Origin: an uncultured Litoreibacter sp. | GTDB taxonomy: Bacteria; Pseudomonadota; Alphaproteobacteria; Rhodobacterales; Rhodobacteraceae | Reading direction: 5' to 3' | NCBI GenBank assembly: GCA_947494435.1 | Contig: CANLUY010000003.1 | Coordinates: 1 to 64,000 of the forward strand | DNA length: 64,000 nucleotides | Shown here: piece by piece, positions 8,466 through 16,986 of the stretch | Layout of the letters: each line of letters begins with the position of its first letter | Numbering within the stretch: the first letter of the stretch is position 1 | Position numbers and translations under genes: made by a program | The notes under the pieces: generated by a model | Told to the model about the DNA's origin: nothing | What the model saw: only the letters and a program-made list of their open reading frames with translations | Database searches by the model: none

Positions 8466-9260
8466 ATGGGCAAGCTTACAGGCAACATTATTGAAGCACA
8501 GGCGGTCGAGAGCGCGCATGGCACCGCTCTTGTCGGTACTGAGTTAAAACGTCTGCGCATTTTGGCGGGCTTGACGCAGGAACAAATTGCGACGCGTCTA
8601 AATGTTCAACAGGCTGCCGTTTCAAAGATCGAGAAAGGTGGCGAGATTTATCTCAGCACAGTCGAGCGCTATGTTGAAGCCCTCGGCGCATCGCTGCGGT
8701 TGAACGCCCATTTTCCGGTTGATGCACCGATTTCAGCACGTCTTCATAGCAGCCATTTCGACCTCGAGCAGGGCCATGATGATCAGCTCGTTCTGCCTCT
8801 TCTTGGGGATGAGCCTTTCAAGGAACAGCGTGACGTGGTGCTGTCGATCAAGCCCGTTTACTCCGAGAAGATCCTTGCTGGACAAAAAACCGTCGAATTG
8901 CGGCGGCGTTTTCCCGTGTCTGCACCAAACGGTGCTCTGGCCTACATCTATTCAAGCTCGCCGGTCAAAGCGATGGTCGGAACCGCATCAATTCGCGATG
9001 TACTGAAGCTCCCAATCGAGAAAATATGGACGGAGTTCGAGAGTACCGCGTTTATAGAAAGACCGCTTTTTGATAAGTATTTTGAGGGCTTAGATCATGG
9101 CTATGCCCTTGTCTTTGACAAGGTAAAGTCGTTTTCCCGGCCATTGCCATTACACGAACTTCGCGAAAAGTTTGGGTTCGAACCTCCACAATCTTTTCTT
9201 TATGCGAAACGTGACCTGAGAAAGGCACTTCAAGATGAGCCAGCAAGCGTATCTCATTGA
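8466..9260 (+). CDS. XRE-family HTH regulator fused to an ASCH domain
   Basis: A 264-residue protein in two parts. Residues about 25-78 form an XRE helix-turn-helix (LKRLRILAGLTQEQIATRLNVQQAAVSKIEKG). Residues about 118-240 form an ASCH (PUA-related) domain with the hallmark LSIKPVYSEKILAGQKTVELRRRFP. ASCH domains are thought to bind RNA or modified nucleotides. The start follows GAGG. Its 3' end overlaps the next gene by 26 nt and that gene overlaps a kinase gene by 4 nt, so the three form a tight operon. By position it probably autoregulates the operon and may also be the antitoxin or sensor. Confidence 0.75.
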   Translation: MGKLTGNIIEAQAVESAHGTALVGTELKRLRILAGLTQEQIATRLNVQQAAVSKIEKGGEIYLSTVERYVEALGASLRLNAHFPVDAPISARLHSSHFDLEQGHDDQLVLPLLGDEPFKEQRDVVLSIKPVYSEKILAGQKTVELRRRFPVSAPNGALAYIYSSSPVKAMVGTASIRDVLKLPIEKIWTEFESTAFIERPLFDKYFEGLDHGYALVFDKVKSFSRPLPLHELREKFGFEPPQSFLYAKRDLRKALQDEPASVSH

Positions 9261-10776
9261 TACGAACATTCTCATCGGGCTCGAGGATCATCACACAGTA
9301 GAGGCGGCTTATTCAAGGTTCCACGCTCTTGCGTTAACCCACAAAGTCGACATCTTTGTGCATGAGGCAGCTCGAGACGATATTGCGCGCGATAGTGATG
9401 CCGGGCGCCGTCAGATATCGCTCAGCAAAATTGAGAAGTATCGTCTCCTTAAGAAGCAGCGTGGGCTGACAAGAGCTGACCTTGATAAGGATTATGGTCC
9501 ACTCAAAAAGCCCAACGACGTCGTAGATGCGACACTCCTCCACGCCCTTGAAATCGGCGCTTCGGACTTCCTGGTCACACAGGACAAGGGACTTCATCAA
9601 CGCGCACAACGACGCTCACCCGATCTCGCGCGCCGAGTCCTGTTCGTGGCAGATGCAACAGAACTGCTCACCCAGACCTATGAACCAAAAGAGGTTCCTA
9701 TCCGCCATGTCGGCGAGGTAAAGGCGAATGAGATTAACGGTCAAGACAAGTTCTTCGATAGCCTGAGAGACGGCTATCCGGAGTTTGATGACTGGTGGCG
9801 CAAGAAATGTGTCAAACAACATCGCCCCTGCTGGGTGGTCTATGATGAAGACGAAAAGTTGGCCGGACTGATCGTTCGCAAAGATGAGATGCCCGGTGAT
9901 ACAGATGCGATCACGCCTGCCGACAAAATTCTGAAGATCTGCACCTTCAAGGTCGCGCCAGAGAACCGTGGCGTAAAACTAGGCGAGCTGCTTCTCAAGC
10001 AAGTTCTTTGGTATGCGCAGAGCAACGACTATGACCTCGCCTATCTGACAACCTACGAAGATCAGGTCGCGTTGATGGATCTGTTGGAATACTACGGATT
10101 TCGCAGCCCAGGCAAGAATGCGAACGGCGAGTTCATTTATGAACGCGAGTTTTCCGCTGATGCGCTCGTTTCGCTCGATGACAAATCGAATTTCGAGCAG
10201 GCGCGTGAGAACTATCCGCGCTTCATAGTCAATGCTGATACCCGTGGGTTTGGCATCCCTATTCAAGAAGACTACCACGACACGCTATATCCTGATCTTT
10301 GGAAGCCAAAACAGCCTGACTTGTTTTCTGGTGCGTCGCGTGCAGAGACGATTACACGGCCGGGTAACACAATCCGGAAAGTGTACTTGTGCCGTGCAAA
10401 ATCAAAGCTCGGACCTCCAGGCTCGCTGCTGTTTTTCTACAAGAGTTCGTCGAAGAACCCGCCCTCTCAGGCAATCACGACACTTGGCGTTCTCGAAAGT
10501 GTGACGCTGGCGGCATCAACAAAGGACTTGATGCAGCTGACGGGAGGCAGATCGGTTTACAGTGAGGAGCAATTGGACGCCTGGGAGGCGTCATCTGAGC
10601 GACCAGTCAAAGTGATCAACTATCTGCTGATCGCGTACATCGACCCCGCGGTCTCCAAAGATGAGCTTCAAAATATGGGTGTCATCAAAGGCCACCCGCA
10701 ACAGTCGATCTACAAACTCGAACATGATCTCATGACGGAATTGGTTGAACGAGCAAACCTGGAATTCAAAGTATGA
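9235..10776 (+). CDS. PIN-domain protein fused to a GNAT acetyltransferase and a C-terminal ASCH/EVE-like region
   Basis: A 513-residue multidomain protein. Residues 1-140 are a PIN nuclease-like domain with acidic residues in IDTNILIG, E44 (VHEAARDD), DVVDATLL and VTQDKGL. Residues about 165-310 resemble a GNAT acetyltransferase (ICTFKVAPENRGVKLGELLLKQVLWYA, YLTTYEDQVALMDLLEYYGF). Residues about 375-510 contain KVYLCRAKSKLGPPGSLLFFYKSS-type strands, like an ASCH or EVE RNA-binding fold. PIN domains cleave RNA and GNAT toxins acetylate aminoacyl-tRNA, so this could be a translation-targeting effector. It overlaps both neighbours, which indicates one operon. Confidence 0.7.
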   Translation: MSQQAYLIDTNILIGLEDHHTVEAAYSRFHALALTHKVDIFVHEAARDDIARDSDAGRRQISLSKIEKYRLLKKQRGLTRADLDKDYGPLKKPNDVVDATLLHALEIGASDFLVTQDKGLHQRAQRRSPDLARRVLFVADATELLTQTYEPKEVPIRHVGEVKANEINGQDKFFDSLRDGYPEFDDWWRKKCVKQHRPCWVVYDEDEKLAGLIVRKDEMPGDTDAITPADKILKICTFKVAPENRGVKLGELLLKQVLWYAQSNDYDLAYLTTYEDQVALMDLLEYYGFRSPGKNANGEFIYEREFSADALVSLDDKSNFEQARENYPRFIVNADTRGFGIPIQEDYHDTLYPDLWKPKQPDLFSGASRAETITRPGNTIRKVYLCRAKSKLGPPGSLLFFYKSSSKNPPSQAITTLGVLESVTLAASTKDLMQLTGGRSVYSEEQLDAWEASSERPVKVINYLLIAYIDPAVSKDELQNMGVIKGHPQQSIYKLEHDLMTELVERANLEFKV

Positions 10777-11315
10777 CGCAATCAGTGGTGGCTTTCACCG
10801 GGATCTCTGGTGTCGGCAAAACAACGTTTCTGCGCACACTTGCTAAGAGCCTACCCTTTCAACACCTCACCGGGGGCAGTCTCATTGTCGCCGGCCGCGA
10901 AGCGGCATCTGAACAAAGAGACGGAATGCGGCATCAAGATCTCGATGAAAACCAGCGCTTGCTGATCGAAGGGTTCGCCGTTGCCCGTGATCCCGAAGCC
11001 GATCACATCTTCATGGACGGTCATGTCGTCATCGACGATGGCCAAAGCCTCACAAAGCTGGCGTGCGACGTGTTTCGCGCCTTAGATGTCGCGATGATAG
11101 TTCACCTGGAAGCGGAGCCCATACAGATCGCCACCAACCGGTCGCATGATGCGTCGCGGTCCCGTCCTTCGTATGACGTTGAAACACTTGAGCAGCATCA
11201 GGATATCTCGCGCCAACACGCCAAATGTATCGCCAAGGAACTCGAGATCGGTTTTCACATCGTAACACATAATGATGTCGACTACCTTGTGAACCAATTG
11301 CGACGTTCGGCTTAA
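10773..11315 (+). CDS. P-loop nucleotide kinase-like protein of the PIN-ASCH operon
   Basis: A 180-residue P-loop protein with Walker A GISGVGKTT at residues 10-18 and a kinase-like body: DGHVVID near residue 85, HLEAEP, and an Arg-rich lid with RSHDASRSRPSYD. The start overlaps the PIN-GNAT stop (ATGA), so it is translationally coupled. It looks like an adenylate- or polynucleotide-kinase-type enzyme acting on a small nucleotide or RNA end. It may phosphorylate a product of the PIN nuclease or act as the immunity partner; both ideas are inference. Confidence 0.65.
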   Translation: MTQSVVAFTGISGVGKTTFLRTLAKSLPFQHLTGGSLIVAGREAASEQRDGMRHQDLDENQRLLIEGFAVARDPEADHIFMDGHVVIDDGQSLTKLACDVFRALDVAMIVHLEAEPIQIATNRSHDASRSRPSYDVETLEQHQDISRQHAKCIAKELEIGFHIVTHNDVDYLVNQLRRSA

Positions 11316-11592
11316 GGTCCTTACCTCATCGCAACTGTTTGCATCAGTCCGCTCACTGTCAGGAAAACTTCCCAAAAAGCAAAACTGAAACTCGGCGTGG
11401 CATTGTCCATTCTCGGCTTCTTGAAGGTCGAAGCCGCGTTCGAAAAACCTCTCGGGCCGCCTGACCGACTTCATGAGGCGTAGGCCGCAAAACGTCCTAA
11501 AAATGAGCGATTTGGTTCGTCTCGCGAAGAAAAGTTGCAAAAAAATATCACTTGTGATCAATTCTGCAGAACAGCGCGAGAGTAGTTAGTTT

Positions 11593-14070
11593 ATGCCAAT
11601 TGATTCAAGAGACCCACGAAAGCGCGTCACCGAAATATTCAAAGCACTGCCGCTCATAAAACTCAGTGTAGATGACGTCCAAAAATTCACCTTTCCGAAG
11701 CTGACAAGCAAGAGTGATGAGATGTCCGCATCAGAAGCGGAGCCAGACTATTCAGCAAAGGGAAAACGGCGTCGACGAAAGCGCCCAAAAGCACAAAAGA
11801 ACTCAGACTTGGGTCCCATTGAAAGACTTCGAAATGCAGTCGAAGAAGCCTCTGAAAAGCTACGTTTCGGCGAGACGAAAAACCGACTTTGGGCTGACCT
11901 GATCTTGTTCTCGGATGATCGGATTTCTCGCAGAAGGCCCCTGGAAAAAAGAACATCGGATGCTGTCCTTTGGGAAAAGGAAGAGCCGATCAATTCTTCA
12001 TCCACAGTATTCGAAGATTGGTTCGTCAACCACTTTCTGGAGATCATTGCTCAAGGTGGTGGTCAACTACATACACAGGCTCTGACGGGCGCTCCTGGCA
12101 GCGGTAAATCAACGCTCATGAAGTATGCAATGTCGTACTACGCAAGCGAACTTGAACACCGAAATGTAGTTCTCTCACGTTTTGAATTCCTCAAATTTCT
12201 TGCAGATTGGTACCCTGCCGGCCACGACATAACGCAAGCGCTTGAAAACTACATTTCCTTTATTCATGCGCGCGACCTCATCTTATCCCACTTTTTTCTA
12301 TTCAAGAACGGCGACACGTTCGAGCTGAGGCCGGATTTTAAGGACTCTGCCAAACTACGGACGGAAATCGCAGTTCTATCAAATGAGATGCATCTCAAAG
12401 GCCAAACGTTCGGGTTTGCAACCGATCGTGAACGGCTGAAATTCTTGCTAGAGGAGGCAGTATCCAAAGCCCAACAAACCAACAACGCATTGATGGGATT
12501 TCTTCGTCTCTTGGATACAAACGAGAGGACTCTACTGACCTCCGGGCTATGGCAGGAAAAAACTGTTGTAACGATGTTTGATGGCCTTGACGCTTTGAAC
12601 GTAGAAGACGCCTTTCAAGAGACGCGAGAATGGAAAGCGATCGAGTTCATTGTGGCTGGTCGAGCTCGCTTCTGTCGGCCAACAAAATTCTTCGATAAAG
12701 GCATTTCCGTCAAGGCCGATAGCCTGACGATTATGCGGAAGAACACGCTCGCTCTACTTAAGTCGCGCCTGCGTGGTGATCGCGTCAGACTTGGTATCAA
12801 CAAGGTCCATAAGGTAGGTAATATCGATGGCATGACTTCGGTTGTTTCCATTGCAGCGCGGGCCTCGAGATTCATTGGTGATGCGGAAGGCCTTACCGAC
12901 AAAGAGCGATCCAACCTAATCGGCAACATCGTGACGCTAGTCCAGCGCACCCTACTCGCCATTTCTCGAGGCCAAGGTGCCAGACTGTCTTCAGAGCAGG
13001 TCTATGGCGTTTTTGATGGAAATTTGCGTGAGATGTTTGGGTTCGTGTCACGCGTGATCCACCATAGCCTCAACGAAATGTTGTCGACCGACTTGTTAGA
13101 CAAAGACGTGATCTTCGGTGACACTGCCTCACTTGCTGCTAAGTCGGTAGAAGTTGGAAACGACTATATTTTAAGCAAATCCTATCATATCGTTGAACTG
13201 TTTTTGTATGATGGAATTCGCTTCGAAAACGCTCTCAGATCAGTCGGAAACCGTTCGAGGGAATTTCCGGGCGGAGCACAAGGCCCAACGGTTCTGCAGA
13301 ACGAAAACTTCAATGGTTGGTTGGACAACATCTTTTCTTACCATTTCGTCGGACCTGCGGACGGGTTGGACGCTCATCCATTGATCGAAAAAATCCGCGT
13401 TCTTCAATGCCTCAGAGACGGTCCCAAAACCGGCGACGAGCTGAGAGAAGATATTCTAAAGCGGTTTGGATATGAGCCCCCTGTCTTCGCTAGGCTTCTG
13501 TTGTTCATGCTAAAAAGTGATCTGATTTCCGCGGACATCATCGCCGACGAGGATGACTACGATTTCAAGTATTGTTGCACCCACAGAGCCATTCTTGGGC
13601 TTGATGCTCTCGTCGAAAACCTCGCCTATATTGAGAACGTTTTTCACAGAATCCGCTTTCCCCAAGGGTTAGTGTCGCACATTGCCGATACCGCAAAAGG
13701 AGAAACAGGATCAGAGGAATGGGCCGCAAGTGCCCTTAACAACGCCTTTATTCTGCTAGTTTACCTGCGTCACGTCGAACTCAATCCAGCGGGAGATGTC
13801 GTACCCGATGAAGCAGACCAGGTGTTCCATCGCATCTACCAAGGCGTCTATCGCTCAGTTAACCGGATGCTGCTGGTAGATGACGAAGGAAATTTATATA
13901 GTCCACCGAAGGAAGACGAGGACGTGCCGGATTTCCGTGCGCGGCAAGCTGCTGCAACAAGAATTGCTGCAGCAGCACATAAACAGCTCTCTATGACCTA
14001 TGCCAAGTGGCGCGCAAAGTCGCTGGTTCCAGAAAACCAAATCATCAATCTACTTGAACTAGATCAATAG
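11593..14070 (+). CDS. Large P-loop ATPase of unknown function (possible defence NTPase)
   Basis: An 825-residue protein. A basic patch (KRRRRKRPK) lies near residues 57-65. Walker A GAPGSGKST is at about 166-173 and a Walker B-like MFDGLDAL lies near 325. Weaker AAA/STAND-like helices follow, with a winged-helix-like segment near 590-650 (RVLQCLRDGPKTGDELREDIL). There is no membrane segment. The architecture, an N-terminal extension, NTPase core and long helical C-terminus, is typical of bacterial conflict NTPases, but I cannot name a family. Its 3' end overlaps the convergent hicB-like gene by 26 bp. The 277 bp upstream hold no clear gene. Confidence 0.6.
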   Translation: MPIDSRDPRKRVTEIFKALPLIKLSVDDVQKFTFPKLTSKSDEMSASEAEPDYSAKGKRRRRKRPKAQKNSDLGPIERLRNAVEEASEKLRFGETKNRLWADLILFSDDRISRRRPLEKRTSDAVLWEKEEPINSSSTVFEDWFVNHFLEIIAQGGGQLHTQALTGAPGSGKSTLMKYAMSYYASELEHRNVVLSRFEFLKFLADWYPAGHDITQALENYISFIHARDLILSHFFLFKNGDTFELRPDFKDSAKLRTEIAVLSNEMHLKGQTFGFATDRERLKFLLEEAVSKAQQTNNALMGFLRLLDTNERTLLTSGLWQEKTVVTMFDGLDALNVEDAFQETREWKAIEFIVAGRARFCRPTKFFDKGISVKADSLTIMRKNTLALLKSRLRGDRVRLGINKVHKVGNIDGMTSVVSIAARASRFIGDAEGLTDKERSNLIGNIVTLVQRTLLAISRGQGARLSSEQVYGVFDGNLREMFGFVSRVIHHSLNEMLSTDLLDKDVIFGDTASLAAKSVEVGNDYILSKSYHIVELFLYDGIRFENALRSVGNRSREFPGGAQGPTVLQNENFNGWLDNIFSYHFVGPADGLDAHPLIEKIRVLQCLRDGPKTGDELREDILKRFGYEPPVFARLLLFMLKSDLISADIIADEDDYDFKYCCTHRAILGLDALVENLAYIENVFHRIRFPQGLVSHIADTAKGETGSEEWAASALNNAFILLVYLRHVELNPAGDVVPDEADQVFHRIYQGVYRSVNRMLLVDDEGNLYSPPKEDEDVPDFRARQAAATRIAAAAHKQLSMTYAKWRAKSLVPENQIINLLELDQ

Positions 14071-14497
14071 TAGTGTGGATTTCCTTGCCCAAATGACGAA
14101 ACGCATGGGTCACAACTTCTGATCGTGACTCGTGAAAAAGGTCAAGGAGACGGGTCGCTGTGGTCGGGGTCACTTCCAGCTTCCGGGCCAGGTCAGCTTT
14201 TGACCATCCGCGTTCACGGCATTCCAAATGAAGTAAGACCTTCATGATAACCAATGGAGTCATCTGAACCGATGACCAGTCATCGGAACCTTCGGGGGTT
14301 ACATCGTCTGGGATAACGTCATTGTACGTAAGCCGTGCCTGCAAGGCGTGTCTTATCGAGCGTTCAGCAAGCGTGTAGAGGTCATCACGACTGATGTCTT
14401 CGTCCTCTATGCGGACGACAATTTCTGGGAAGGCTGGAACGGCTAAGAAAAGGAAACGGCCCTTTGTTACGGTGTAGTATTTGTACCTAATTTTCAT
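14045..14497 (-). CDS. HicB-family antitoxin-like protein with C-terminal HTH
   Basis: A 150-residue protein. The N-terminal half is HicB-like (KYYTVTKGRFLFLAVPAFPEIVVRIEDEDISRDDLYTLAERSIRHALQARL). The C-terminal half is a helix-turn-helix (GWSKADLARKLEVTPTTATRLLDLF). HicB proteins neutralise HicA mRNA interferases and repress their operon. No hicA (about 60-80 residues, double-stranded-RNA-binding fold) is visible next to it, so it appears orphaned. The start at 14497 has AGAGAG upstream; the longer frame upstream has no good site. It converges on the large ATPase gene. Confidence 0.7.
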   Translation of the reverse strand: MKIRYKYYTVTKGRFLFLAVPAFPEIVVRIEDEDISRDDLYTLAERSIRHALQARLTYNDVIPDDVTPEGSDDWSSVQMTPLVIMKVLLHLECRERGWSKADLARKLEVTPTTATRLLDLFHESRSEVVTHAFRHLGKEIHTTIDLVQVD

Positions 14498-14634
14498 TTT
14501 CGCTCTCTTTGTTTGCCAGTAGCTTCTAGATACAGATACCATAATTGACAATAGATCAGAAGTGATATATTTACACTTGAGAGCGATGTGCTGTTTGTCG
14601 CGCATCTTCGTTAACAGACCTGAGGAACGCTACG

Positions 14635-14931
14635 ATGCAGGACTTCATCAAAGGTTTAAGACTGTTGGCTGCCCAAGAAGGCTGGCTCATCGAAACGCAC
14701 GATGAAGAAGATGGCGTTCGTCGCCTGATCGTGTTCCGCAAGGATGATGGTGAAGTGGAACGCATCGCAACGATCATTGTGAATTCTGAGGATGAGCTGT
14801 TGGCCGAAGTTGCCGAAGGGATCAAAGAAGCGGTACAAACCCGCCTTGAAGAAGAACTTAAGGACACAACCAAAACCGGGCTTAAGCTGGCCGTCAAAGT
14901 TTTGTCAGATTGGCTGTCCAGTTTCTTCTAA
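14635..14931 (+). CDS. Small acidic protein, unknown
   Basis: A 98-residue protein, mixed helix/strand and rich in Glu and Asp (THDEEDGVRR, VNSEDELLAEVAEGIKEAVQ), with a hydrophobic C-terminus (LKLAVKVLSDWLSSFF). GAGGAA lies about 8 nt before the ATG, so it is likely translated. It is divergent from the HicB-like gene, with about 137 bp between the starts, which leaves room for two promoters. No family recognised. Confidence 0.5.
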   Translation: MQDFIKGLRLLAAQEGWLIETHDEEDGVRRLIVFRKDDGEVERIATIIVNSEDELLAEVAEGIKEAVQTRLEEELKDTTKTGLKLAVKVLSDWLSSFF

Positions 14932-15024
14932 ACTCAATGCGTCCGCTTCGACGTGAACTCCCCTTTGGACTTTGTCATTGCATTCGCACAACCGACCAAA
15001 CACATACTTGGTCTACCCCTCGGC

Positions 15025-15285
15025 TCAACCTGCCCAAGATCGAAGTAGGTTGCAGGCATACATGCCGATTTCATGTCCCACTTCACCGTAGGCAATCATC
15101 GTTCCTTCAAGCATTTCCTGCCCTTCCGGAATGTCCATGGCCCGTATCTGGACAGCTTCATCAAGTTCCTGAAACGACGACAACGCTGCCGCATGGCAAT
15201 CAGGCTCATTCGTGAAATCTTGGTTTGTCTCCAGTTCCGATCCCGTCTCGAAATTGAACACAACGATGATCAGCAGAACTCTCAT
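15025..15285 (-). CDS. Small possibly exported protein behind the shared palindrome
   Basis: An 86-residue protein. The first ten residues are hydrophobic (MRVLLIIVVF) and could be a short or truncated export signal. Two Cys follow (near residues 30 and 77). AAGGGG lies 7 nt before the chosen ATG; another ATG sits immediately upstream. About 110 bp upstream is ACAATACCGTATTATT, the motif also found before the secreted protein at 2943, mobC and the virB operon. That suggests membership in the transfer regulon. Function unknown. Confidence 0.5.
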   Translation of the reverse strand: MRVLLIIVVFNFETGSELETNQDFTNEPDCHAAALSSFQELDEAVQIRAMDIPEGQEMLEGTMIAYGEVGHEIGMYACNLLRSWAG

Positions 15286-15394
15286 CATTGAACCCCTTCT
15301 ATGCGAAAACCGGAGCCTGACGGCCCCGGCTTCCAGTGAAACTTACGTCTTCACCTTGCAGGATCATCGCCGTCCCCGGCTGTTTCCTGGCAAA

Positions 15395-15427
15395 ACAATA
15401 CCGTATTATTGATTATCAAACAATACT
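15395..15427. promoter_or_regulatory. AATACGG-TTGT motif, likely operator for the 15285 gene
   Basis: ACAATACCGTATTATT at 15395-15410 repeats one arm of the 2874-2910 palindrome plus its symmetric extension. A second CAATAC lies at 15421. It is on the promoter side of the minus-strand gene starting at 15285. Confidence 0.45.
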
Positions 15428-15438
15428 CTTGTTCGTCT

Positions 15439-15498
15439 TCATCTTGCCGAAAATATCCTCGGGGGAGCGCCCGTAGGGCCCGGGGGCAGACAGCCCCT
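15439..15498. repeat. Interspersed repeat, copy 1 (TTCATCTTGCC...GGGGGCAGACAGCCCC)
   Basis: About 60 bp nearly identical to 41419-41479: TTCATCTTGCC, then AAAATATCCTCGGGGGA and CGCCCGTAGGGC, ending in a GGGGGC-AGACA-GCCCC hairpin. It resembles an intergenic repeat that I remember as common in Roseobacter genomes. Both copies lie at the 3' ends of genes, so they may act in mRNA 3'-end formation. Confidence 0.7.
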
Positions 15499-15541
15499 GT
15501 AAGATGAGGGAAAGGGCCGCCTTGCGGCGACCCCTTTTGAG

Positions 15542-15742
15542 CTACTCGGTCACGTCGCCTTTGGTTGGCTGAAAGGCGACCAGTTCAGTGACACCAACCG
15601 GAAAATCGAGCTTCAGGGTGAGGAAGGGCTCGCCTGTGTCCCGTTTTGTGTTCTCAAACACCGCGCCGACCCGGCGATAAGTTGTTTTTTCAGTGCCGTT
15701 GTCGTCGTACTTAACAGGAACGGTGAGCGTGTAATGTGTCAT
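15542..15742 (-). CDS. Small plasmid protein, paralogue of the 38105 gene
   Basis: A 66-residue protein closely similar to the gene at 38105-38320: both contain LTVPV, RRVGAVFENT, GEPFL and KLDFPV-VTELVAF, and end DVTE. It probably folds as one small beta-rich domain, perhaps related to the DUF736 group, which also shares its leader. The start has AGGAG in the conserved string ATCGAAACAAGGAG. Function unknown. Confidence 0.65.
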   Translation of the reverse strand: MTHYTLTVPVKYDDNGTEKTTYRRVGAVFENTKRDTGEPFLTLKLDFPVGVTELVAFQPTKGDVTE

Positions 15743-15850
15743 CGGGTTTCTCCTTGTTTCGATGAAGGTGAACCAACGCATCGGATGAGGGTGCGGCGCA
15801 GGCTGAAAATCGGAGGTTCCCCTGGAAACCGTTTTTCTGCTTGCCGTGGC
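15743..15850 (-). promoter_or_regulatory. Conserved hairpin leader, family B, copy 1
   Basis: On the minus strand this leader holds AAGCAGAAAAACGGTTTCC, a partner arm CCGATTTTC, a GCCTGC segment and finally ATCGAAACAAGGAG just before the ATG. The same order is found at 35203-35306 (before the DUF736 gene) and 37995-38104 (before the paralogue at 38105). The arms GAAAAACGG and CCGATTTTC can pair with one mismatch. Confidence 0.6.
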
Positions 15851-16143
15851 ACCGCCACGGGTACGCCAAACCCGCGATGCGTCACCTCCATCTTTCCAGA
15901 AACCAGGAGAGCAAAACCCAAGGCTCTTACACGCCGGTCTCTGCCCAAGTTCGACATCGGCAAGAAGAGACATCGGTGATCCCGCAGGTGGCGCGGGATC
16001 GAGGATGAAGGGGACGTCGCGCCTTCCGCTCCGCTCTAGGCACGCCGACGACTTTTCCATTGGTGTTGTCCGCCCAACAGACCTGGCCTGCCCAGTCAAT
16101 CGGCAAGCGCCCGACTAAAGCCGGTCGTCGCAAGGCAGGGCCG

Positions 16144-16320
16144 TGTCCTCGGCTGCGCCTGCGGGCCGCACCACCCCTGACCCACGACCAATTGACAGTT
16201 CATTCCAGCCCCGTGGGTCGGGCTACGCCCTCTCCCACTCTGTTCCGTCCGGAAACATGCGTTTCCGGTCAGATCAGAATGGCCGAGGCGCATCCCATCG
16301 GCGGAAAGAGGTCAAAAGAC
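16144..16320 (+). promoter_or_regulatory. Conserved structured leader, family A, copy 1
   Basis: A GC-rich leader before the DUF3768 gene. It has a GTCGGGC-TAC-GCCC hairpin (about 16217-16231), the perfect hairpin CCGGAAAC-ATGC-GTTTCCGG (16249-16268) and GCCGAGGCG...CATCGGCGG. A copy at 38568-38745 has the same order, with CCGAATAC/GTATTCGG replacing the central stem, so both arms changed together while the ATGC loop stayed. This supports a selected fold in RNA or single-stranded DNA. Confidence 0.6.
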
Positions 16321-16349
16321 CCGACCGCATCACCACAAGGAGGCCAGAC

Positions 16350-16736
16350 ATGGCTACGGACGTAAACGACCGCAATGCGGTTATTGCAGAACAGAACGAT
16401 TTGGTTCGGGCGGCACTCGCAGACCCCAAGGCGTTTAAGCAAGTCAATGAACAAGGCATCGAATTCAAGCTGGTTTGGACACCGGGGATCAATGAGGCGT
16501 TCCTGCTGACTGGCAAGATCAAGCTCTTGGCCAAGGCTATCGCCGCATTCGATGCATTCGAGGTTGATGACGATCCCTATCAAGAACGGGATTTTGCAGC
16601 GCTCGAAGTCGAAGGCACGAAGGTCTATTTCAAGTTCGACTACTACAATCTGACGATGGACGGAGGGTCGGACGACCCCGCCGATCCCGCGCAAACCGTG
16701 CGCGTTCTCACGGTCATGTTGCCCTCTGAATACTGA
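16350..16736 (+). CDS. DUF3768 domain protein
   Basis: A 128-residue protein with DUF3768 hallmarks: an N-terminal helical part, TGKIKLLAKAIAAFDAFEVDDDPYQERDF, VYFKFDYYN and the C-terminal DPADPAQTVRVLTVMLPSEY. These proteins are common on alphaproteobacterial plasmids, often near ArdC and DUF736 genes; their function is unknown. AGGAGG precedes the ATG. It sits behind a structured leader repeated elsewhere in the window. Confidence 0.8.
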   Translation: MATDVNDRNAVIAEQNDLVRAALADPKAFKQVNEQGIEFKLVWTPGINEAFLLTGKIKLLAKAIAAFDAFEVDDDPYQERDFAALEVEGTKVYFKFDYYNLTMDGGSDDPADPAQTVRVLTVMLPSEY

Positions 16737-16802
16737 GATTGGTCACCCCGTGCAGGCGGGGTGAGCCATAGGCGCTGCCTGCGTCGGAAAGGAGGTGAAC
16801 AC

Positions 16803-16913
16803 ATGACCAGAGCAATTATCGAGCAGCGCAAACGCGAAGCAATCGCGCTTGTGAGAAAGGGAGGTCTCTCCGCCAAGATCGGCCTCGCCTTTCTGAAACA
16901 GCACGCCGCCTAA
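16803..16913 (+). CDS. 36-residue basic peptide gene
   Basis: A short frame (MTRAIIEQRKREAIALVRKG..., ending QHAA) with an ideal AGGAGGT ribosome binding site 6 nt before the ATG. It is Arg/Lys-rich and amphipathic helical at the N-terminus. It lies between the DUF3768 and ParB-like genes in the same direction, probably in the same transcript. The strong initiation region argues that it is translated. Function unknown. Confidence 0.5.
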   Translation: MTRAIIEQRKREAIALVRKGGLSAKIGLAFLKQHAA

Positions 16914-16986
16914 GCGGCCTCGCCTCACCCCTTTCGGGGTGGGGCACCCATACCAAAATTTTCACCATGAAACAAGGAATGTCCCA

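Noticed and set aside
14045..14605. A complete HicA-HicB pair
   Set aside because: No HicA-like frame lies next to the HicB-like gene; the neighbouring 98-residue protein at 14635 has no HicA signature.
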